From: Psychrobacillus sp044762655
GTDB taxonomy: Bacteria; Bacillota; Bacilli; Bacillales_A; Planococcaceae
Assembly: GCF_044762655.1 (NCBI RefSeq)
Contig: NZ_JBIWER010000004.1
Span: 62,001-126,000, forward strand
Direction: 5' to 3'
DNA length: 64,000 nucleotides
A program made the translations under genes and the position numbers. The notes below the pieces were generated by a model. It was not told the origin of the DNA, made no database searches, and worked only from the letters and a program-made list of their open reading frames with translations. Shown here piece by piece: positions 43,814 through 52,578 of this stretch; position 1 is the stretch's first letter, and every line of letters starts with the position of its first letter.

Positions 43814-44749
43814 TTAAATCCATTTATTTTGTTTTTCTTCCAGCATTGCTAAAAATTCATCCACTACCTCTGGGTGAAATTGAGTACCCTTTCCATCTTT
43901 CATCTCCTGAATGGCGTCCTCAATCGTCATTGCCCCTCGGTATACTCGATTCGTAGTCATTGCGTCGAACGCATCCACCACTGAAACGATTGAAGCTTCA
44001 ATAGAAATTTCGTTTCCTATTAAACCATATGGATATCCCTTTCCATCATAACGTTCATGATGTTCTTCTACAATAAAAGCGGCTTTACGGATTCTTTCTA
44101 TTTCATGATTGCGCATCATTTCTGCCCCTAAAGTTGTATGCATTTTTATGATTTTCCATTCATCATCCGTTAGTTTACCCGGTTTGTTCAATATCTCTAG
44201 AGGAATGGCTAGCTTACCAATATCATGAAAATACGAACCCATCGATAGAATAGCAACTCCTTGACTGCCTGGTCTCATCCTTTTCCATAGTTCAATAGAA
44301 TAATCACGAATTCTCGAGCAATGATGATAAGTATATCCGTCCACTTCTTGAATTCGTTTAGCGTCAAGTTGAATAATCTCACGCTCTGTAAAGTTTCTTT
44401 CGAATAGGGTGGAAGTCATTTCAAATAAAATCTCTACATGTGATTCCGCATTACATGTAACGACACCACTACACTTTCTAACATTAATTACATCCCCACG
44501 ATGTAGTATAGACTTTTTACCTTCGCTATCTATTTCTAGGTCCCCGGTTAAAATAGTATAACGCTCCACAAAATCAGCCAAATTATTTGAATTATTATAA
44601 ACCCAAGTTGTTGTATTAGGGAGCAATGTATACAAAGAGTAAGAAATATTTTCTGCACGTCCAAGATATGTCGTAACCGATTGATCTGTAAATACTCTTG
44701 GCAGAGATGCCTTCGTTCGTATGTCCTTTATCTGTTCAACTGTTAGCAC
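43814..44749 (-). CDS. HD-GYP domain protein, probable cyclic-nucleotide phosphodiesterase
   Basis: A 311-residue protein. Residues 1-115 look cupin-like (YTILTGDLEIDSEGKK, then a loop HRGDVINV and NAESHVEILFEM), a possible ligand sensor. Residues 120-305 are an HD-GYP domain with GSYFHDIGKLAIP (about 170), EEHHERYDGKGYP (about 232) and VVDAFDAMTTNRVYR (about 255). HD-GYP enzymes usually cut cyclic di-GMP; in Firmicutes some have other targets. The start is GTG after TATGGGGGG. The adjacency to fumC (14 bp) is not functionally obvious. Confidence 0.85.
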   Translation of the reverse strand: MLTVEQIKDIRTKASLPRVFTDQSVTTYLGRAENISYSLYTLLPNTTTWVYNNSNNLADFVERYTILTGDLEIDSEGKKSILHRGDVINVRKCSGVVTCNAESHVEILFEMTSTLFERNFTEREIIQLDAKRIQEVDGYTYHHCSRIRDYSIELWKRMRPGSQGVAILSMGSYFHDIGKLAIPLEILNKPGKLTDDEWKIIKMHTTLGAEMMRNHEIERIRKAAFIVEEHHERYDGKGYPYGLIGNEISIEASIVSVVDAFDAMTTNRVYRGAMTIEDAIQEMKDGKGTQFHPEVVDEFLAMLEEKQNKWI

Positions 44750-44828
44750 AATTTACCCCCCATACCTCTGACAACGTTCGGCTATTTCTGCTTTTATTAT
44801 ACAATTCAATCAACTTAAATGAAACACA

Positions 44829-44860
44829 ATTAAAAGAACCTATGAACATTTTCATAGGTT
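44829..44860 (-). terminator. Terminator after floT
   Basis: AACCTATGA pairs with TCATAGGTT around a 6-nt loop; the minus-strand tail is CTTTTAATT and the plus-strand tail TTTTTT. It lies 16 bp after the floT stop. Confidence 0.75.
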
Positions 44861-44875
44861 TTTTTAACTAAAACG

Positions 44876-46387
44876 TTATGGAGTTTCATTTACCATTTTT
44901 ATTTCTTCTGTTAATCGCTCTATACTTGGGCGAATATTCCCTTTACCAGCATAGCTTTCAAGCATTTCCTTTACATCGATGCCTGAGGATGCTTTAAGCG
45001 TCTCCTGAAGAGTAGACATCAAGTTCGTTGCGTAAGAGGTTACTTTGTTAGCCCCTCCCCCTTCTCCTCCACCAGTGTCGACCACCGTAATTTTATCGAT
45101 ATTGGAAAGTGGGCTTGCAATTTGTTTAGCGTATTCTGGAAGCATATGAACAATCATGTCAAGAACAGCCGCTTGGCCATACATTTCAAAAGCTTCCGCT
45201 ATCTTACGTTTGGCTTCTGCCTCTGCAAGACCTTTCAATCGAATTACATCCGCCTCTGATTCTCCTTGTGCCCGTTGTGAATCTGCTTTTGCTTGACCAT
45301 CTAGGCGAACCTTCTCTGCATCAGCTTTTGCTTTAGCTTCAATTCGGTACTTCTCCGCATCTGCCTCGGCTATTTCACGTGACTTGGAAGCTTCTGCATT
45401 TTGTTCAATAGCATAACGATCTGCATCGGCTTTTTTCTTCACTTCAGAGTCATATTGCTTCTCGCGACGTAGAATCTCTTTTTCTTCCAGCTCTATTTGT
45501 TTTTGGCGCTCAATAATTTGGATTTGCATTTCTTGTTCAGTTACTTCTTGCTTCGACCTTGCAGTTTCTAGTTCATACGCTTGGTCGGCACGAGCTTTGG
45601 CAATATCTTGCTCACGACGATATTCAGCTACCTTCAGCTGGTTATCCTTTTCCGCTTCCGCAATTTCTGTAGCTCTTTCGATTTCAGCTTTCTGTGCATC
45701 CTTAGAAGCTTCTGCACGTTTGATACGTGTTTCTTTTTCTGCCTCCGCTGTAGCTATATCCGCATCACGTTTAACCTGCGCAATTCTAGGCTTTCCTAGT
45801 GAGTCCAAATAGCCATTTTTATCTCGGACATCTTTAATAGTAAAAGATACAATTACTAATCCCATTTTCGCTAGGTCCTGAGATGCCACGCGCTGTACTT
45901 CCTGCGAGAATTTGTCTCGATTTTTGTAAATTTCCTCGACGGTCATTGAGCCTAAGATAGAACGTAGATGACCTTCTAGTACTTCCTTCGCTTCGTTTTC
46001 GCGATCCGCCTTTGATTTCCCTAAAAACTGTTCGGCTGCTGTAGCGATTTCTGAAATAGAACCGCCAATTTTGAAAATCGCAGTTCCATCAGCCATTACT
46101 GGAACACCCTGTTCCGTGTATACCTCAGGTGTAGTAACTTCTAATTTACTAGAAAGTAGACTAAGTGGCTCCGCTTGCTGGAATACCGGAAAGATAAATG
46201 TACCTCCACCACGAATAATTTTAATGCGATTGCCTGATTCGTCCGTATGTACATTTTTAGAGCCTAAATAGCTTCCTGTTACAATTAATGCCTCATCTGG
46301 ACCAACTGTACGATACTTCGTTATAAACACTGCCAATATGACAACTAGCACAAACACTACTATCCCAATAACGACCAACATTTCCAT
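44876..46387 (-). CDS. floT: Flotillin-like protein FloT (YuaG)
   Basis: A 503-residue flotillin: an N-terminal membrane hairpin (about 1-22), a SPFH/band 7 domain (about 25-185), then a long Glu/Ala/Lys heptad coiled coil (about 190-380, rich in AEAEK, AKADA and QAKADSQ) and a C-terminal oligomerisation tail. It organises functional membrane microdomains at the inner face of the membrane. It follows the YuaF gene by 18 bp as in B. subtilis yuaF-floT. The start follows AGGGGG. Confidence 0.95.
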   Translation of the reverse strand: MEMLVVIGIVVFVLVVILAVFITKYRTVGPDEALIVTGSYLGSKNVHTDESGNRIKIIRGGGTFIFPVFQQAEPLSLLSSKLEVTTPEVYTEQGVPVMADGTAIFKIGGSISEIATAAEQFLGKSKADRENEAKEVLEGHLRSILGSMTVEEIYKNRDKFSQEVQRVASQDLAKMGLVIVSFTIKDVRDKNGYLDSLGKPRIAQVKRDADIATAEAEKETRIKRAEASKDAQKAEIERATEIAEAEKDNQLKVAEYRREQDIAKARADQAYELETARSKQEVTEQEMQIQIIERQKQIELEEKEILRREKQYDSEVKKKADADRYAIEQNAEASKSREIAEADAEKYRIEAKAKADAEKVRLDGQAKADSQRAQGESEADVIRLKGLAEAEAKRKIAEAFEMYGQAAVLDMIVHMLPEYAKQIASPLSNIDKITVVDTGGGEGGGANKVTSYATNLMSTLQETLKASSGIDVKEMLESYAGKGNIRPSIERLTEEIKMVNETP

Positions 46388-46405
46388 TCTTATTCCCCCT
46401 ATTTT

Positions 46406-46915
46406 CTATACTAATGGTACGTATTCCTTCACTAAAAAAGTTCCATTATCAAAGTCAATGATGAGCACTTGTTTATCGTACTCAATTTCCTCTTTGTCAT
46501 AGCCCGCTGCTCTTTTAGAAATTACCCCATTTACTGTCTCAATTACTATTTCTCCAAACCCATCTGATGGTATTGGAACGATGACTCTGCCAATTTGACC
46601 TTGTAAAGATTCGTTTGTGTAGGCTGTGGAAACCTCTGCAGATGCCAATGGAACCAATATGAAAAAGTACAAGAGAAACGTTAAAATTCCGGAAATTAAA
46701 AGTGCTGCAACAATGATAATTTTTTCGTCCCAATCGGTTAGCTTTAATAAGATTAATCCAGATGCACATATAAATAATAGAAAGGAAAGAATGGTCGTAG
46801 GATTGAAAATGCCACCATCCATCCCATCAATTGCATCTGCAAACAACACATACAAAATAGTGATTAATCCAATACCAATTAAGCCATATAAAAATACTTG
46901 CTCTATATCACTCAC
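46406..46915 (-). CDS. yuaF: NfeD-like membrane protein YuaF
   Basis: About 170 residues with an N-terminal helix, then helices at about 40-60 and 68-92, and a C-terminal OB-fold NfeD domain (QGQIGRVIVPIPSDGFGEI, then KQVLIIDFDNGTFLVKEYVPL). NfeD-type proteins pair with flotillin/stomatin partners. The start is uncertain: in-frame TTG and GTG codons lie inside or before the ribosome binding site AAAGGGGTGA, and the codon at ideal spacing is ATA. I give the GTG as the boundary. A sigma-W-type promoter precedes it. Confidence 0.88.
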   Translation of the reverse strand: MSDIEQVFLYGLIGIGLITILYVLFADAIDGMDGGIFNPTTILSFLLFICASGLILLKLTDWDEKIIIVAALLISGILTFLLYFFILVPLASAEVSTAYTNESLQGQIGRVIVPIPSDGFGEIVIETVNGVISKRAAGYDKEEIEYDKQVLIIDFDNGTFLVKEYVPLV

Positions 46916-46946
46916 CCCTTTCAACTAATTATTCGTGTTTATAATA

Positions 46947-46974
46947 TATACGGTAATACTTTCTGAAAGTTTCA
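46947..46974 (-). promoter_or_regulatory. Sigma-W-type (ECF) promoter of yuaF-floT
   Basis: On the minus strand TGAAAC (46969-46974), 16 nt, CGTATA (46947-46952), an exact match to the ECF sigma-W consensus TGAAAC-N16-CGTA. In B. subtilis the yuaF operon belongs to the sigma-W envelope-stress regulon, so the site fits both sequence and context. Confidence 0.88.
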
Positions 46975-47036
46975 TATTTTTCCTTTTTTATAAAAATAAT
47001 AAAAAGATTCGTTTCACTTCCTATATAATTCATTAA

Positions 47037-47095
47037 ATTCTGACAAAAAACGATGTTTTCCGACTAAAAACCCGATATTTCATTCAAATTCGCCC
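47037..47095. repeat. Possible 20/21-bp degenerate repeat, site 4
   Basis: ATTCTGAC, TTTCCGAC and TTTCATTC recur about 20-21 bp apart between the divergent yuaF and DUF47 genes, with A-rich tails followed by CGAT. It resembles site 3 but is weaker, so the grouping is tentative. Confidence 0.35.
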
Positions 47096-47216
47096 TTTCA
47101 TGTTACAGGAATGTAAATTTTGAAAATCTAACGTAAAAACTGTGTTGATTTAGTAAATTTTTTGGTATGCTATTTTAGGAAAAAGTAAACACATTAATTA
47201 AGTCCAGGAGGCTTTT

Positions 47217-47837
47217 ATGATTAGTTCAAAAAAACCAGATCCATTTTTCGTATCTCTATTAAAAATTGCCGAAAACGTTCGTGATGGAGCTCACTACGCT
47301 GATGATTTTCGCATCAATACTGTTGCAGATTTAAAAGAGATCAGCGTGCATTTAAAAAATTACGAAACAGCTGGAGATACTTTAATACATGAGTTAATCG
47401 TGATGTTAAACAAATCCTTTATGACTCCGATTGAACGTGAAGATATCCTTGAGCTTGCGATTCGTATGGATGATATTTTGGACGGAATTGATAATTTCAC
47501 TGCCCATTTAGAAATGTTTTCATTAATTGAAATTGATGAGTCGATGCGCACATTTTTAGGTTATATTGTGAAAAGTACAGATGAAATCGTTAAGGCAATG
47601 GAGTTACTTGCAAGCAAAAAACTTCTGAAGATGCACGAACATTCTATCCTTATTAAAGACTACGAAAGAAAATGTGATGAAGTGCTTCGTTCATCGATCA
47701 AACAATTATTTTTGAACGAAAAAGACCCGATTCGCATTATTCAATTTAAAGATATTTATGAACAGCTCGAAGAAATCGCAGATTATTGCCAAAACGTAGC
47801 GAATACGTTAGAAACAATTATCATGCGAAATGCGTAG
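47217..47837 (+). CDS. DUF47/PhoU-like protein, Pit accessory protein
   Basis: A 206-residue all-helical cytosolic protein of the DUF47 family (B. subtilis YkaA). DUF47 proteins are PhoU-related and are almost always paired with a PiT transporter, as here (12-bp gap). They probably regulate phosphate flux or metal-phosphate exchange. Acidic ILELAIRMDDILDGIDN (about 82) is the PhoU-like metal-binding helix. The start follows CCAGGAGG. The pairing makes the call firm; the mechanism is not known from sequence. Confidence 0.9.
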   Translation: MISSKKPDPFFVSLLKIAENVRDGAHYADDFRINTVADLKEISVHLKNYETAGDTLIHELIVMLNKSFMTPIEREDILELAIRMDDILDGIDNFTAHLEMFSLIEIDESMRTFLGYIVKSTDEIVKAMELLASKKLLKMHEHSILIKDYERKCDEVLRSSIKQLFLNEKDPIRIIQFKDIYEQLEEIADYCQNVANTLETIIMRNA

Positions 47838-47849
47838 GAGTATACGCTT

Positions 47850-48848
47850 ATGGATACAATATTTATATTAACTATTCTAGTAGTTATATTCGCTCTTGCA
47901 TTTGACTTTATCAATGGGTTTCATGATACGGCAAATGCCATTGCTACATCCGTTTCTACTAGAGCACTAAAACCTAGAGTTGCAGTACTAATGGCAGCAA
48001 TTATGAACTTTGTCGGTGCCCTAACATTTACAGGGGTTGCTAAAACGATTACAAAAGATATTGTCGATCCTTTTGCGCTACAAAATGGTTCTCTCATCAT
48101 ATTGGCTGCATTACTCTCAGCTATTATTTGGAACTTGCTAACTTGGTATTTTGGTATACCATCCAGCTCATCTCATACGTTAATCGGTTCCATAGCCGGA
48201 GCGGCTGTATCAGCTGCTGGCTTTGCGATTTTAAACTGGGAAGGCTTCATTAAAATCATCCAAGCGTTAATCATTTCACCATTTTTAGCGCTTGCTGTTG
48301 GTTTCTTAATGATGTCATTATTTAAGGTTATATTTAAACATGGGAGTTTATATGGGACAAACAAGAGGTTCCGTATATTCCAAATCGGTACGGCAGCCCT
48401 ACAATCCTTTACACATGGTACGAATGATGCGCAAAAAGCGATGGGGATTATAACAATGGCTCTAATCGCAGCGCAGTGGCAAACGAATGATGAAATTCAG
48501 TTATGGGTTCGTATTGCTGCAGCTACTGCAATGGGGCTTGGTACTTCTATTGGTGGCTATAAAATTATTAAAACCGTTGGCGGTAAAATCATGAAAATAC
48601 GTCCTATTAACGGAGCCGCAGCTGACTTGTCCTCTGCAATGATTATTTTCGGTGCTACTACGATTCATTTGCCAGTTTCTACTACACATGTTATTTCTTC
48701 TGCTATTATGGGAGTTGGATCCGCACAGCGTGTGAAGGGTGTTAAATGGGGAGTTGCGAAGAAGATTGTTTTAACTTGGATTATCACTTTACCAATTTCC
48801 GCCGTGATGGCTGGCGTTATTTTCCAAGTGTTAAATTTATTCTTTTAA
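47850..48848 (+). CDS. pit: PiT family inorganic phosphate transporter
   Basis: A 332-residue membrane protein with about 10 helices. The duplicated PiT signature appears twice: DFINGFHDTANAIATSV (about 21-37) and FTHGTNDAQKAMGII (about 187-201). It imports phosphate as a metal-phosphate complex with protons (or Na+). Translation is probably coupled to the DUF47 gene. It ends at a clear terminator. Confidence 0.94.
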   Translation: MDTIFILTILVVIFALAFDFINGFHDTANAIATSVSTRALKPRVAVLMAAIMNFVGALTFTGVAKTITKDIVDPFALQNGSLIILAALLSAIIWNLLTWYFGIPSSSSHTLIGSIAGAAVSAAGFAILNWEGFIKIIQALIISPFLALAVGFLMMSLFKVIFKHGSLYGTNKRFRIFQIGTAALQSFTHGTNDAQKAMGIITMALIAAQWQTNDEIQLWVRIAAATAMGLGTSIGGYKIIKTVGGKIMKIRPINGAAADLSSAMIIFGATTIHLPVSTTHVISSAIMGVGSAQRVKGVKWGVAKKIVLTWIITLPISAVMAGVIFQVLNLFF

Positions 48849-48853
48849 TATAG

Positions 48854-48888
48854 AGAACCCTCGTCTCTTGGGACAAGGGTTCTTTTTC
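48854..48888 (+). terminator. Terminator after pit
   Basis: AGAACCCTCGTC pairs with GACAAGGGTTCT apart from one mismatch and is followed by TTTTTC. Confidence 0.85.
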
Positions 48889-48895
48889 TTATTTA

Positions 48896-48990
48896 CTAGT
48901 GAATTTAGGTGATTTTCCGTTGCATTCAGGTGATTATTAATTACTTTCCGGTGATCTTCTATTACTTTGAGGTGTTTCTCCTATAGTAAC
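48896..48990. repeat. 21-bp-period tandem repeats, site 2
   Basis: GGTGATTT (48908), GGTGATTA (48929), GGTGATCT (48950) and GGTGTTTC (48971) are exactly 21 bp apart, each after an ATTC/TTTCC-type block and TTAC. The site lies just past the stop of the pentapeptide-repeat gene, the same arrangement as site 1 after hflX. Confidence 0.85.
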
Positions 48991-48995
48991 CAATT

Positions 48996-49628
48996 CTATT
49001 CCTTGATCTTTATTCCTAAAGATTTCGCAAAGCCAATTGCTTGTTCTGGGGAAACTGTACAGTCTTGCATTTTATCTAACGATACGGTAAGTTGCTCATA
49101 CGTATTTGAACTTAAGTCGATACCGGTTAAATAAGTATCTGTAAAATTCGCATCATTCAATTCGCAATCTTCAAAACTCACTTTCTCAAATGTCGATTCA
49201 ATAAAATCTGCACGATTAAAAGTGGTTTTAGTGAAAGCGACTTTTTTCAATTTAGACAAGCTCATCGTGACATAGTTTGCGAGGGAATCAATTACTTTCA
49301 CCTCGGTCATCCGACTTTCCGATATATTGGCTCCAACAAGCTTGGAACGCTGAATTTCTACTCGATGGAATACCGCATTTCCAAAATCGACATTGGATAG
49401 ATCACATTTTTCAAAAATACAGTCAACGAACTCCACTTGTTGAAAACGGACACCCTCCATGGAGATATCTTGAAAATGAATTTGATCAAAAATTATTTTA
49501 CCTTCTTGCTCCTCGTCTAACTCTAGTGAAGTAACCAATCCTGCTGAAACATAATAGTCTTCTAATAGTGCTTTTTGTACATCCAGCTCTTGCAATGATT
49601 TGGCTATTTTCGGTGCGGTTATATTCAA
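48996..49628 (-). CDS. Pentapeptide-repeat protein
   Basis: A 210-residue protein with degenerate pentapeptide repeats over residues 65-185: CDLSNVDFGNAVFHR, AFTKTTFNRADFIESTF, CELNDANFTDTYLTG, the A(D/N)LXX-like pattern that builds a right-handed beta helix. Some such proteins protect DNA gyrase from quinolones (Qnr-like), most are of unknown role. The start is TTG, 6 nt after AGGGGGG; no ATG fits. Confidence 0.8.
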   Translation of the reverse strand: MNITAPKIAKSLQELDVQKALLEDYYVSAGLVTSLELDEEQEGKIIFDQIHFQDISMEGVRFQQVEFVDCIFEKCDLSNVDFGNAVFHRVEIQRSKLVGANISESRMTEVKVIDSLANYVTMSLSKLKKVAFTKTTFNRADFIESTFEKVSFEDCELNDANFTDTYLTGIDLSSNTYEQLTVSLDKMQDCTVSPEQAIGFAKSLGIKIKE

Positions 49629-49733
49629 TGCGATCCCCCCTATGGAATTACTACCCATATTCTATCATTATATTAGTATCTTTCTATCACTTTGTTTTAC
49701 AATGGTACTAGGTTTTATTTGAGGAGGAATTAC

Positions 49734-51863
49734 ATGAAAGGCTTATCCAATATAGTGACTCGTCACTATAAGGTGGTTTTGAGTATTTGGTCCATTTTGT
49801 TTGTTGTTTTAGCTGTATTAGCTATTCGTTTACCCAGTCTATTAGAAGGCGACGGGTTTAGTACTGACGGAGAACATACAGAAGTAATGGAAGAATTAAC
49901 GAACACATTCGACTTTCCAGCAGAGTCCCTATTCGTCGTATTTGATCAAACATCCGACAGTACCATCGAAGAAACGTTACAAAAAATAGAACGGCTGGAA
50001 ATTGCAGAATCTATTCAATCACCTTTAGAGGATGATTCTTTATATAAAGACCACGTAGCTTATGCTATGCTTCACTTCGATTCAGATGCTGACATGACAA
50101 GTGCGGTTGATGATATCCGAGGAGCAATAGATGGAGAGCAAGGCGTTACATTAACTGGTGGTGCAGCTATCAATAAAGACATAAATAGTGCAAGCCAAAA
50201 AGACTTAGCAAGCGCCGAGGCAATTGGCTTACCGATAGCTATTATCGTATTACTTCTCGCTTTTGGTAGTGTCGTTGCAGCGTTTATCCCACTTGCTATA
50301 GGAATCGTTACAGTAGTTTCTGCTTTCGGCGTAATGACCCTTTTTAGCGAGACGATGGACTTATCAATTTTTGTGATGAATATTATTCCAATGCTTGGAT
50401 TGGCACTAAGTATCGATTTTGCCTTGTTATTCATCAATCGTTATAAAGAGGAAATAGCTAAAAATTCGATTGAGGAAGCTGTACATATCGCTATTCAAAC
50501 GGCCGGCCGATCAATCATTTTCTCTGCAATATGTGTATTTATTGGCTTAGGGGCAATGCTTGTCATGCAGGTAGAGATATTCCAAAACATTGCAATTGGT
50601 GGAATGCTTGTCGTTACAATAGCGGTATTAGCGTCAATTACACTACTTCCTGCTCTATTAATGCTGTTAAAGGAACGTATCAATAAATGGACTCTTATTC
50701 GTGTAAAACCTGGTGCTACTACTAGATGGCGCAATTTTGCTTCATTTGTTATGAAGCGTCCTGTGACGTTAGTACTTGTTGCATTAATAATATTAGGAAT
50801 TGGTATTATTCCAGTAAAGAATATAGAATTGACTATTCCGCAAGTGGACTCCCTACCAGAAAGCTACGATTCAAGGCAGGCCTATGATCTAATGGATGAA
50901 GAATTTGGCTTAGGTGAACAATCGACCGTTTATATGATCGCAGAGCGTTCAGATGGTTGGGATAATAGTTTAGGGTTAGAGGACATAAAGAATATTGAGG
51001 ATAAATTACTTGCAGATAAGGATGTTCAATCGGTTGATACGATTTTCACAGCAAGTGAAATTCCAACTGTAGAGCAGTGGGAGCAAAGCCTAATGGTGCC
51101 TGAGGTTGATGCTCAGCTAACTCCTTTGTTTGACACATTTGTTCAAGACAATAAATTATTCGTACCAGTGACTCTAAATTTAAATGGATCTTCTGAAGAG
51201 GCACAAAACTGGGTGAGAGAATGGTCAGAAAAAGATTTAGGCGTTGACTTTAAGCTAGGCGGTCACCCTAAATTCAACCAAGAAATTTTCGATGAAATAT
51301 TCAACAAAGTAGGATGGCTATTAGCAATCATTTTAGGTTCTACCTTTATCATCTTAATGATTGCATTCCGCTCCATTTTAATCCCGTTAAAAGCGATTAT
51401 TATGAACGTCATTGGGCTAGCTTCCACATTTGGAATTCTCGTATATATATTCCAATACGGACATTTTGGAATAGAAGAAACGACGATTGCATTAATCATT
51501 CCTGTTATCGTGTTTAGTCTGGTATTTGGTTTAAGTATGGACTATGAGGTATTTTTAATCTCCCGTATACAAGAGGAATATTTGAAGCATCAAAATAATA
51601 CACTGGCAACTGTCGATGGGTTAACTTCGACTAGTAAAATTATTACTTCTGCAGCCTTAATTATGATCGTTATTACAGGAGCCTTTGCATTTACAGACGT
51701 AATGCCCGTCAAGCAAATTGGTGTTGGTATTGCAATAGCAGTGGCGATTGATGCGTCTATTATTAGGTTATTACTCGTTCCAAGTCTAATGAAGCTATTT
51801 GGCAAATGGAATTGGTGGCTACCTTTTAGAAAAGGACCTTATAAAGCGAGAAAATTACATTAA
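49734..51863 (+). CDS. MMPL/RND-type transporter (YdfJ-like)
   Basis: A 709-residue membrane protein built of two similar halves, each with one helix, an extracellular domain and five more helices. IDFALLFINRYKEE (about 232-245) and DYEVFLISRIQEEY (about 603-616) are the paired helix-4 motifs with the proton-relay Asp. Members such as B. subtilis YdfJ and mycobacterial MmpL proteins export lipids or antimicrobials. I chose the ATG after GAGGAGG. It stands alone with a terminator. Confidence 0.9.
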   Translation: MKGLSNIVTRHYKVVLSIWSILFVVLAVLAIRLPSLLEGDGFSTDGEHTEVMEELTNTFDFPAESLFVVFDQTSDSTIEETLQKIERLEIAESIQSPLEDDSLYKDHVAYAMLHFDSDADMTSAVDDIRGAIDGEQGVTLTGGAAINKDINSASQKDLASAEAIGLPIAIIVLLLAFGSVVAAFIPLAIGIVTVVSAFGVMTLFSETMDLSIFVMNIIPMLGLALSIDFALLFINRYKEEIAKNSIEEAVHIAIQTAGRSIIFSAICVFIGLGAMLVMQVEIFQNIAIGGMLVVTIAVLASITLLPALLMLLKERINKWTLIRVKPGATTRWRNFASFVMKRPVTLVLVALIILGIGIIPVKNIELTIPQVDSLPESYDSRQAYDLMDEEFGLGEQSTVYMIAERSDGWDNSLGLEDIKNIEDKLLADKDVQSVDTIFTASEIPTVEQWEQSLMVPEVDAQLTPLFDTFVQDNKLFVPVTLNLNGSSEEAQNWVREWSEKDLGVDFKLGGHPKFNQEIFDEIFNKVGWLLAIILGSTFIILMIAFRSILIPLKAIIMNVIGLASTFGILVYIFQYGHFGIEETTIALIIPVIVFSLVFGLSMDYEVFLISRIQEEYLKHQNNTLATVDGLTSTSKIITSAALIMIVITGAFAFTDVMPVKQIGVGIAIAVAIDASIIRLLLVPSLMKLFGKWNWWLPFRKGPYKARKLH

Positions 51864-51866
51864 GAT

Positions 51867-51901
51867 AAAAGCCAAGCAGCCTTGATCTGCTTGGCTTTTT
51901 T
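51867..51901. terminator. Convergent terminator after the MMPL gene
   Basis: AAAAGCCAAGCAG pairs perfectly with CTGCTTGGCTTTT around a 7-nt loop; T runs on both strands let it serve the convergent hydrolase gene too. Confidence 0.85.
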
Positions 51902-51902
51902 A

Positions 51903-52508
51903 CTAGAACTTCGATTGATACCATTGTTTTGCAGCTTGTACTTCATCCTGTGTTAGTTGATGACCATATGCATGCCAATATAGCTCCACTTCAGCTCCTG
52001 CTCCTTGGAGTAAATCCTGTAGCTCCTCAGATTCTGCTGCCGGACACATATGATCATTCTTACCGGCTCCGATAAATACAGGAGTTTTTGGCATTTCCGG
52101 TAATTCCACGCCACGTCTAGGAACCATCGGATGGTGTAAAATAGCTCCTTTTAGAACATTTTCATATTCAAATAAAAGATTTCCAGCAATATTAGCACCG
52201 TTTGAGTAACCTATGGCAACTACATTATCACGGTCAAATTCATACTTCACTGCTGATTCATCGATGAAATTTTTCAATTCTTCCGTTCTAAGCTGTAAAT
52301 CTTCTAGATCGAAAACCCCTTCTGCTAAACGTTTGAAGAATCGCGGCATCCCATTTTCTAAAACATTTCCACGCACACTCAAAATATTAGCGGCTGCATC
52401 TATTTCTTTTCCGAGACCTACTAAATCATGCTCGTTTCCACCTGTTCCGTGTAACAATAATAACGTTGGTTTAGAAGAGACCTCGCCTTTATAAAAAACA
52501 TGGTTCAT
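51903..52508 (-). CDS. Alpha/beta hydrolase, MhqD/carboxylesterase-like
   Basis: A 201-residue alpha/beta hydrolase. LLLLHGTGGNEHDLV (16-30) forms the oxyanion loop, the nucleophile Ser102 is in GYSNGA, and Asp151 (GKNDHMC) and His182 (AYGHQLT) complete the triad. The sequence resembles B. subtilis MhqD (YodD), induced by quinones, and phospholipase/carboxylesterase-type enzymes. The substrate is unknown. I chose the ATG 7 nt after GGGAG. No dioxygenase partner gene lies beside it, unlike the mhqNED arrangement. Confidence 0.85.
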   Translation of the reverse strand: MNHVFYKGEVSSKPTLLLLHGTGGNEHDLVGLGKEIDAAANILSVRGNVLENGMPRFFKRLAEGVFDLEDLQLRTEELKNFIDESAVKYEFDRDNVVAIGYSNGANIAGNLLFEYENVLKGAILHHPMVPRRGVELPEMPKTPVFIGAGKNDHMCPAAESEELQDLLQGAGAEVELYWHAYGHQLTQDEVQAAKQWYQSKF

Positions 52509-52578
52509 GTAATAACTCCCTTTCATTTACCTTGAATTTGAGGCAATTATACAGAATGCTTTTTTTAAGGTCAACTGA

